Shown one piece after another: positions 63,873-64,000 of a stretch of 64,000 bases of DNA. This DNA comes from Acidobacteriota bacterium. GTDB lineage: Bacteria > Acidobacteriota > Blastocatellia > Chloracidobacteriales > Chloracidobacteriaceae. Under the pieces are notes generated by a model. It had not been told where the DNA came from and did not search any database. It saw nothing but the letters and a program-made list of their open reading frames with translations. The stretch spans positions 52,357 through 116,356 of the forward strand of contig JACQXX010000037.1 of the NCBI GenBank assembly GCA_016208495.1. The letters are read 5' to 3'. The position numbers were made by a program, and so were the translations under genes. Each line of letters opens with the position of its first letter. Positions within the stretch are counted from its first letter, which is position 1.

Positions 63873-64000
63873 CTAATCCCCCCGGATTTTGTGGGGTAAG
63901 CTCAAAAATGAGTCCAAAAGCCCTAAAAATGGCCTGTTTTGAGCTGTTTTACCTGTTACCCACAAAAACGTGGGTTAGCTAAGTCATTTGTTTTCAATAG
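63873..64000. other. Window end with inverted short motifs
   Basis: GTGGGGTAAGCTCAAAA near 63891 is partly mirrored by TTTTGAGCT near 63937 and TTACCCACA near 63956; ACCCAC-AAAAAC-GTGGGT is a small hairpin. It may be part of a palindromic element running past the window. No gene is seen. Confidence 0.4.

Overview
The window looks like a chromosomal stretch of an Acidobacteriota bacterium, probably Blastocatellia-like. The reasons are inferential: very large secreted NHL/PKD/beta-helix proteins, a remnant resembling the C-terminus of a kinase-PD40 protein, a serine/threonine kinase fused to a P-loop ATPase, futalosine-type menaquinone genes, and intergenic DNA crowded with small palindromic and tandem repeats. 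No rRNA, tRNA or CRISPR array was recognised.

Layout. (1) 1-35.2 kb holds four paralogous giant secreted proteins (ending at 7416, 18961, 24354 and 35117). Each has a different N-terminus (beta-helix, seven-unit propeller, or a mosaic of jelly-roll and IPT-like domains), a block of tandem PKD/Ig-like repeats, and a near-identical C-terminal six-bladed NHL propeller ending in PSKIQ. The second is broken by two deletions and a stop codon. Between the third and fourth lie a kinase/PD40 remnant and a secreted GH43-like propeller protein on the minus strand. (2) 35.3-48.8 kb is housekeeping: Bcp-type peroxiredoxin, HemD, threonine dehydratase-like enzyme, PdxR/MocR regulator, branched-chain aminotransferase, MqnB and MqnD (menaquinone by the futalosine route), an ATPase-kinase fusion, a TesB-like thioesterase, a SpoU rRNA methyltransferase and an unknown protein. 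(3) 49.1-55.9 kb encodes envelope and repair functions: NlpC/P60 hydrolase, OmpA-like coiled-coil protein, M28 peptidase with PDZ domain, endonuclease III and uracil-DNA glycosylase. (4) 56.2-63.3 kb is a YehQ/L/M-like MoxR locus: a SWIM-family protein that has lost its SWIM domain, DUF5691, an orphan DUF104 antitoxin-like protein, a MoxR AAA+ ATPase, an S23-type four-helix bundle protein and DUF5682. The VWA partner expected in such loci is not inside the window.

The most unusual layer is non-coding. Almost every intergenic gap carries a short tandem array whose unit is 7 bp (sometimes 8), with a different unit sequence at each site, often arranged as inverted pairs and often starting in or beside a stop codon. 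Some arrays have entered genes (MqnB N-terminus, DUF5682 N-terminus, ends of HemD, MqnD and others), and one replaces the 5' part of the SWIM gene. In addition there are at least six families of 100-200 bp elements with terminal inverted repeats. One 185-bp element has perfect 20-bp ends and a 5-bp target duplication placed in the middle of a small palindrome; one 163-bp element has an 8-bp target duplication. A candidate attenuator-like leader precedes the PdxR-type regulator.
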